From the NCBI GenBank assembly GCA_030533445.1, contig CM060081.1, positions 39,955,611 through 40,019,610 of the forward strand: a stretch of DNA of 64,000 nt. The letters are read 5' to 3'. Below are positions 57,905 to 64,000 of this stretch, one piece after another. Position numbers and translations under genes: made by a program. The notes below the pieces were generated by a model, which was not told where the DNA came from, did no database searches, and saw only the letters and a program-made list of their open reading frames with translations. Each line of letters starts with the position of its first letter. The stretch's first letter is position 1. Source of the DNA: Cyprinodon diabolis (lineage: Eukaryota > Chordata > Actinopteri > Cyprinodontiformes > Cyprinodontidae).

Positions 57905-58895
57905 TTTCATTAACAGTTCTCTTAAAATAGCAATTAAGCCAGTTAGGTTTTTGACCATGTTTGTTAAATTCTGATCAGAACTCTCAGTTATGCCAATAGA
58001 ATCTTTATTTCATTACATTTTACCTGCTCTGAAATGTGTCTTCAACTAAAAGTAGCCTATATCACCAACTAAACTTCCAGACATAGGATGCAATTTCCAG
58101 CTATGATTTTGTACTTCCTTTCTCCTTGCTTTAAACATGACACACAAACAGCTTTATCTTCTAACAGCTATTAGAATTCAATTTCACTAGGAAATTACCC
58201 TGCCACCAAATAACATCTTCAAATACAGTGGCAGAAATAAATGTTATGCTCCAAGCCTGGGCTCAATCTGTTTCTGTTTGACAATTTTTCCCTCCCCTGA
58301 TATTCATTAAGAAATAATTTCCTCAGAGGGACTCATTTTCAGCAACAAGGCTATTAGCAGCAGGGGATTTGTTCTCTTGAACATGGAAGCAAAATAAATC
58401 ACGATGTATTAAAGCACAAAAAATTTACAAAAGACGTGGAGATTCAAACCTGACATCTGCCTACGCTTAAATAATTCAGCCATGTTGCTTTATATATCCA
58501 ATATATCTGTAGTCACATTATATTTTAAACTTTACCTATCTATTTAACTAGATTAGGCACATTATTTTCCGCAAAATCCTAAAGGATGCATTGCAAAAAC
58601 AATTTCTCTTTAACAGACCATTGTCCCCTTGATATACTCTTGGTGGTGACTGGAACAGAGCCATCTGAAGTGCAACTGGAACACACCCATAAATTCAATT
58701 TTGGGGCCCAAAAGTCAGTTGATCATACACCTGGCTTCTGCATTAAAGATGGCTGCTTTTGGCATTAAGTGTAGTTAATAAGTCCTAAATTAACCATGCT
58801 TAGTAGTATATTATTATTAATAGAACTTCTGCTGTGTGCACATACAGTAATGCGTTTCCGCACTTAGAAGTCATGTCAAAGAACAGTGTGATTGT
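57905..58895. other. No gene seen
   Basis: 58240-58440 has balanced composition and could be a conserved non-coding element; no way to test here. Otherwise nothing. Confidence 0.3.
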
Positions 58896-58898
58896 TAT

Positions 58899-59822
58899 TG
58901 TTGGGATCCTCAGGCTTGCCCACCAGAGGGCGCCGAGGATCCTCTTCTGTTTTATGTTGTTTTCTGTTAGGACTGGGGTTACTCTTGGGATCTGGAGAGT
59001 TACAATCTGTCTCCAGCAGAGAGCGCTGTGGGTCTCCTGGGCTGGAGCCCTCCAGCACACCTGACGCTCATCAGCCCATCAGGAGACCTTCCTATTTAAC
59101 CAGCAGCCAGACCTTCCTTCAACGCCGCAGTGTTGACCAAGTTTGGTTAGCGAACCTGAGCCTCTGTCATTTTTAGAGAATCTTAGTTGACTCAAGAGAG
59201 AAACTAGATTGTAACCTGCCTTTGTCTTCTTTGCTCACAGGAAACCCAGATGAGCCCTGCCTGGAAACCTGCCAGCCTGCCCAAGGAAGTCAAACCAGAA
59301 GATATCAGTCTGGGTTCCTCCTACAGCTCTCAAGGAAGAGCTAGGAAACTGAGTCAAGGTCAGAAACCCAGAAGCTCTGGATGAGCTTTACCTGGAAACA
59401 TGCCTGCCTGCTCAAGGAAGCCAAACCAGAAGATATCAGTTTGGATTCCTCCTACAGCTCTCAAGGAAGAGCTAGGAAACCGAGTCAAGGTCAGAAACTC
59501 ACAAGTCAGAAGCTAGACACTGCTGCTGCTGAGCTCCATTCTGAAACCATAGTCTCTGGACCCAACCGGTTCCCCCCCTCTCAAAGGATCTGCCAGAACC
59601 TCTCCAAGGTACAGACTAAATTAACACACTCGACAAGCCATCAAACTGCCTGGCTAATCAAACTACCCATCTCTGCAGATATCAGTGATTCCAGTCCCGG
59701 ACCTGTACCAGAACCTGTTTATATTTCTCTGTGTGTACCTTTAATAAACTGTTGAACTTTTACCCCTGACTCCGTGGTGTGTTCTGCGTTTGGGTTTAGC
59801 TCCACAAAAACCCTTCATGACA
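58899..59822 (+). mobile_element. Solo LTR, family 3, with target duplication and internal tandem duplication
   Basis: Begins TGTTGGGATCC and ends CCTTCATGACA. Identical 5-bp flanks: GTTAT at 58894-58898 and 59823-59827. AATAAA at 59742-59747. It contains two tandem copies of a 122-131-nt unit (59241-59362 and 59363-59493) that share TCAAACCAGAAGATATCAGT, CTCCTACAGCTCTCAAGGAA and GTCAAGGTCAGAAA. The relative at 51209-51939 has one such unit and resembles the second. About 924 bp, no internal region, so a solo LTR. The 124-codon frame at 59381-59755 is within it and not a gene. Confidence 0.82.
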
Positions 59823-59829
59823 GTTATTC

Positions 59830-60200
59830 TAGTAAAAATGCCTGTGGAGGTGATATATGGAGAAATAAGAAAACAAACTGAAACTCACTTACCACAATAG
59901 GATAACATCACTCCAACTTTCAGGTCAGGAATTTTTAAATTCAAAAATTGCAACAGAAAGCTTATTTTGGATATGGTAATTGTCATAACTTGCTTTTACC
60001 TAAAGTCAAACTGATAATGAAGATGTTTACAACAACTTGACATGGCACAAACCAGGCTGGACAAGAACTCACATCTCATCTAGCCACACAGATTGAAGAG
60101 GATGGTAAGTAAGAAAAAAAAGAAAAGTAGTTTAAACCCATGGGGGAAAAAAACTATTTACTTTTGCTGCAAATCTAAAGTAAGTGAGCTGATATTTTCT
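59830..60200. other. No gene supported
   Basis: Has isolated good splice-donor-like strings (plus GTAAGTAAG at 60104; minus GTAAGTGAG at 59890) without convincing exons. Confidence 0.35.
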
Positions 60201-60202
60201 AT

Positions 60203-60310
60203 TAAAGCTACAGTGTGTAATTTTTAGCGACATCTAACGTCCAGACTGCAGACCGCAGCAACATGAACATCTCCCCCCCACCGCTTCTCCCCCCCAACAG
60301 TACGGCGAGC
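60203..60310 (+). mobile_element. MITE fragment
   Basis: ATTAAAGCTACAGTGTGTAATTTTTAGCGACATCTA is the start of a small element that I recognise from other fish; TTAA at the start could be a target duplication. The opposite end was not found. Confidence 0.4.
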
Positions 60311-60314
60311 GTTC

Positions 60315-62445
60315 CAGAGGTATGTGCACAAAAAGTAAAAGTAATATTTAAAAGTCTTAGTGGGTTAATTTTTTTTTTTTTTCTTAAAGTCTTCAGGTCT
60401 TTAATCCTTAAAATGTACTTCTACTTTTCTATCAAATGACCTTAAAAGTTGTCCTCTTTTTGAAAAATGTTAATTCACTTCTCATAGCTGTTATCTGCAA
60501 TACCTAGAAAAGTAGTCGTAGCCAACATCAGTAATTCTAAAAATTCACCTGCATTGTATTTAAACCAAAGCCCGGCCTCTGCGTCTTTCTCCCACTCTAA
60601 ATGCAAACCTATTGTGAGAAAAATCTGAGAGTCATTTTTATCTGTCCTTTAGCATATGTGATATAGTTCAAGATCTCTGTAATTATGTTCAATTTCTAAT
60701 AAAAATCAGCTTGTAATTATTAGTAAATAAATCTAACCTTTTTAATCCAGGTAGCACTTGGTTTCCCAAGGTGAACAGTCAATTAGAAAAGCTATTTAAA
60801 TTGCCAGGTCCTTGCTTAGATTTACCCTGAACCATTTTATTATTGTTGAAAGCAACTTTGCTGTGGCCTTAAAAAAATCTGAACAGGTCGTGCTGACCGA
60901 GAAAAAAAAAACAACCTCCTAATGAGGTATCCAAAGAATCTCTCTGAATTCTCCTTTTGTTAAAGCTGCACATAAATAAATTCATCTAATTAGTTTAGCA
61001 TTTCAGAAATCCTTCATGATAAATGGTTAAAGCTGTTAATTAGAGGGATTGGGTGCTGACTGGGAATGACCTTATCTAAATCTGTGGTTGCTGTGCAGGT
61101 GCAGAACAGCTCCCTCAGCAGTCATTTTACACCTTCTCCTAAGTTCTCCTGAGATTCGTAGCAGTCAGACACAACAGCTTCTCTACTGTGTCAGACACAT
61201 TGTAGAGAAAAGGAAATGGTAAAACATTCTAAATCAAATGACCATTACACAAATAGCTGCTGTATTGTCTTACCCTCCATAAGCTCCAAACGTAAAATTC
61301 CTTTTTCTCTGAGACATCCTGCTAAGTGGTTGATGAAGCTTGACCGAGCTGTGCAGGATATGAATGCAGAGCAGCTGGCAGAGCTAAAGAAAGGCACTCA
61401 TACCTGTTTGTTTCTCCCTCTTTAACATCTAACCACCTTTAAATATGCCCTTCCTACTCCCTCCTTGATTCAGCCCCTATTATGGAGGTGTGTGTGTTTA
61501 TTTTCTTGTCTATTTGTGTATGCACTCTTGCCAACCCAGCCTCCTTAAGTAGTTTCCATCTCAGGCTAAAGAGGTGGCCACCCTGACTGCCATGTTTTGT
61601 TGTCGTCCTGGAAACCAAAAATGATGATTTCTTTAAATCAAATCAACTGTCTTTCATTTGTGCCGCCAAGTGGGTCCAGACTTTTACATTTTAAAGAATT
61701 TTACTTTACTTTTAGAGTTTATTGAGCAATTTCCCTGGTGTGAATCATAAGTGCTTTTTGTCATTAATATCCCCATTTACAAATAGAAAGATGGTCATGC
61801 AAAAAGCATAAATGCACTTCAAGGTTAAGAACAACACTGGCCATAACTTGAAAATTGACTTTTTACATTGACAAGCTCTCATTAAATAACTTTGCCCACA
61901 CATGATGATTCAGAAACTGGGTTATCAGTTGGGATACATTTAATTGATAATGCTGAGAAAGTGTGTAATTAAATTTTTTTACTGTAATGTATTGAAATAT
62001 ATATATGCAGGAGGATACAAGATCATACATATAGAAAAATACAATTATGTATGTTATTCCAAACGTTAACTATCAACCTTTGATTTTGGTGCAGTATTGT
62101 ACCAGTTAATTTTGTTTTAACTGAGAGTGCTACTGTTTAGTTTTTCCTCAAGAGAAAGGTGCCTATAGAGGTCAGGTCAGGAGTATGAGCTGAGCTTAAA
62201 GCAACAACAAACTGCAGATCTCTGCAGATTTCACTCTGGCTCCACCTGTTTAGCTAAACAGCACTAACTGGGTCAAACATTGCAAACTTGTATGGCAAAA
62301 AAATGTAAAATAAACAACTTATGTAAGAATGACGCTCTGGTTTGACAGAAATGGCAGCTTGGATTAGCATTTTTTCAGATGAAAGATACTAATTTATGCA
62401 CTGCATCAAGCAGTTTTACATCCTTAATCTGTCATTATGTCACAT
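60315..62445. other. No gene supported
   Basis: 60930-61080 has many TAATTA/ATTAG cores in balanced sequence and may be conserved non-coding DNA. 61316-61410 is a possible coding scrap (see findings). The rest is AT-rich. Confidence 0.35.
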
Positions 62446-62447
62446 AC

Positions 62448-62449
<2 letters not shown>

Positions 62450-62505
<56 letters not shown>
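62450..62505. repeat. (TA)n microsatellite
   Basis: About 27 TA units, followed by poly-T. Confidence 0.97.
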
Positions 62506-62509
<4 letters not shown>

Positions 62510-63478
62510 TTTTTTCTATTTTTTTTTTCTATTTTCACTTTTGAGATAGGTAAGCAAACCATGATGCAACATATGGTCGCTGTGTGGCTATTTAAAAAAA
62601 ACCTGATCAGACATATTTTTGTCTCTCTGATGTAGGTTTTATTCCAAAGGTGTGAATGCGATCCTGTTTTTACAGGTAACTCCACCTGCTGGTCCAAATT
62701 GCTCTTCTATCAGATTCCAAAACACCTACAGAAACTGTTTGCTGAGGGCTTATACATGTCTGAACGGGCCGCAGTGCCACAGTATTAGCCACAGTTTTGC
62801 TATTTGCAGGCAGACCTACCAGACTGAATTACAAGAGGTACAAGTTAGTCCGGTAAGAATTTGGTCTATAATAAACTGGCCCAATCACAGTTGCATTATG
62901 GGAGGTGGGCCGATAATGCTAATTTCTGTAACCATTAGACTCAAGATTGCAGTAGCAATGGATTAATATTTAAATGGTGCCTTTAATTATGTCCCTAAAG
63001 AGTTGTTTTGTATTAAAATTTCAATGACTGGCTTCTGTAAGAGCTTTTTTTTTCTAGAAGGCACTTTTGCATCACATTATCTTATTGGTTTTAGAATTGT
63101 TTTCACTGACTCCAATAGTCTCACCTTTAAAATTGGGCAACTCTACTCACTCTTTTCCATACTGCTGATGTGTACACAGTGTAAATAAGTCAGGTTGGCC
63201 AGTCTACCTACCTATTTAACTAAATTAAAACACTCAATCTTACAAAACATCTTACTTTTGGGGAATGAGAGAAGAGCTAATGAAAAATGAAGCCATTTAC
63301 TATAAATCTGTTTGACTGAAGTGAAACTGAAAGGGCAGATGGTTGTAATTAGTAGATCTCTGTGTGTCCGCAGACAAGCTGAAATGACCATTTAAGCCAA
63401 GCCTGTCTCAAATTTGAGAGCTTGACTGTCAACAGGAATTGAGTGAAAAATGAATGAAAAAGGAATAGGTAGTGTCTA
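62510..63478. other. No gene or defined repeat seen
   Basis: Nothing I can assign. Confidence 0.4.
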
Positions 63479-63479
63479 T

Positions 63480-64000
63480 TAGGAATGGGACGATTTATGA
63501 AAACCGTCCGAACCGTTCGGTTCGACTTTCTCGGTTCGGTTCGCGTGTGTTTTGTTCGGTTCATGCGCTGCTCCTTTTTCTCATAGGCGAAGCGTTTACA
63601 CTCCAGAGCAGAAGGTGGCGGTACTGCGGCCAAAGCCAACCACCAGTAGTAAACAAGAAGAAGAAGAAGCGAAGCAGCTTAGCCGGGTGTAGCAGGGGAA
63701 AAAAATCAGTTGTTGTGGAGAATTGTGTCGGAATGGCGAGTTGGAAAGAACAGGAGTTGGAAGACGCGCCAGCAGCACTTTATAGGTCTGCTGTATGGGA
63801 CCGCTTTGCATTTAGAGTGACCTACGATGACGTCGGAAAGAAAGTTGTGGATAAAAGTGCAACAGTGTGCGAGCATTGTGCAACACATTTTGTTTATGCT
63901 AACAGCAACATGACCAACATGTCATGCTAACCCCGAAATCCCTCATACTCCGTCAGCAACCCCCGCTCCACCCCGCTGCGCTCCAGACCGGCTGCTCAAA
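63480..64000 (+). mobile_element. hAT transposon with BED-finger transposase, 5' part
   Basis: Probably begins near 63480 (TAGGAATGGGACGATTTATG, terminus-like), followed by GGTTCGGTTCG-rich subterminal repeats. The transposase starts at ATG 63733. The element runs past the window edge, so its total length and other end are unknown. Confidence 0.6.
63733..64000 (+). pseudogene. BED-type zinc-finger hAT transposase (ZBED-like), partial
   Basis: Opens MASWKEQELEDAPAALYRSA, then VWDRFAFRVTYDDVGKKVVD and CEHCATHFVYA. Aromatic residues (VWDRF), the CxxC pair (CEHC) and the NMTNMSCH end with a histidine fit a BED zinc finger, a DNA-binding domain at the start of ZBED-family hAT transposases. A TAA at 63928-63930 interrupts right after the expected NMxxH position. 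The next frame carries on plausibly as HANPEIPHTP, so a 1-nt frameshift (or, less likely, an exon border) is present. The catalytic domain would lie beyond 64000. Confidence 0.65.

Noticed and set aside
59381..59755. 124-codon open frame
   Set aside because: Within the family-3 solo LTR; no protein domain, and the related LTR at 51.2 kb does not keep the frame.
59890..59990. Minus-strand open stretch (KIPDLKVGVMLSYCG) ending at a GTAAGT donor
   Set aside because: Good donor, but no convincing acceptor, and it could be transposon sequence. Kept only as a note.
60083..60103. Possible 21-nt microexon before GTAAGTAAG on the plus strand
   Set aside because: The donor is strong but the upstream acceptor is weak and 21 nt carries too little information to support an exon.
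62396..62697. Open frames rich in Tyr-Ile on both strands, also at 37197-37442 and 43768-43971
   Set aside because: Translations of (TA)n arrays.

Overview
This is 64 kb of AT-rich vertebrate nuclear DNA, almost certainly from a ray-finned (teleost) fish. The evidence is the repeat content. I recognise several fish-typical interspersed repeats, Penelope-like element tails, Tc1-like and hAT transposon remnants, an L1-type LINE, an L2-type LINE, an RTE/Rex3-type LINE tail, solo LTRs and long (TA)n and (CT)n arrays. I see no bacterial operon structure, no rRNA or tRNA gene, no CRISPR array and no intact host protein-coding gene. The window reads as intergenic or intronic sequence; most of its long open frames lie inside repeats or occur by chance.

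Layout. 0-10 kb: microsatellites, a fish 'ACCCTAACC-like' repeat, two clusters of Penelope-like element ends (one folded back on itself, one pair tail-inverted), three fish repeats, and the N-terminal remnant of a hAT transposase. 10-20 kb: two related solo LTRs (one with a clean 5-bp target duplication, one nested in a GC-rich repeat), a TTAA-flanked MITE, Tc1-like remnants and an L2 LINE fragment. 20-40 kb: mostly unique sequence with a (CT)n array, an internally deleted hAT element and a few MITE pieces. The best host-gene evidence is here, a 36-nt candidate microexon on the minus strand (39451-39486). A weaker candidate exon lies at 31786-31960.

40-51 kb: a 2.9-kb minus-strand L1 with a large internal deletion, an 845-bp solo LTR, and a relative of that LTR inserted inside a decayed Tc1-like transposase. 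51-64 kb: two oppositely oriented solo LTRs of a second family, a MITE nested in a fish repeat, a third copy of the 12-kb LTR family, an RTE/Rex3-like LINE end holding a 22-G run, and the 5' part of a BED-finger hAT transposon that runs off the right edge.

None of the transposable elements looks autonomous. The most informative signals are structural: five clean or near-clean target-site duplications, two nested insertions, a collinear inverted copy inside a Penelope fragment, and the microexon. I found no convincing new biological system. Repeat family names rest on recognition of sequence and protein motifs, not on a database search.
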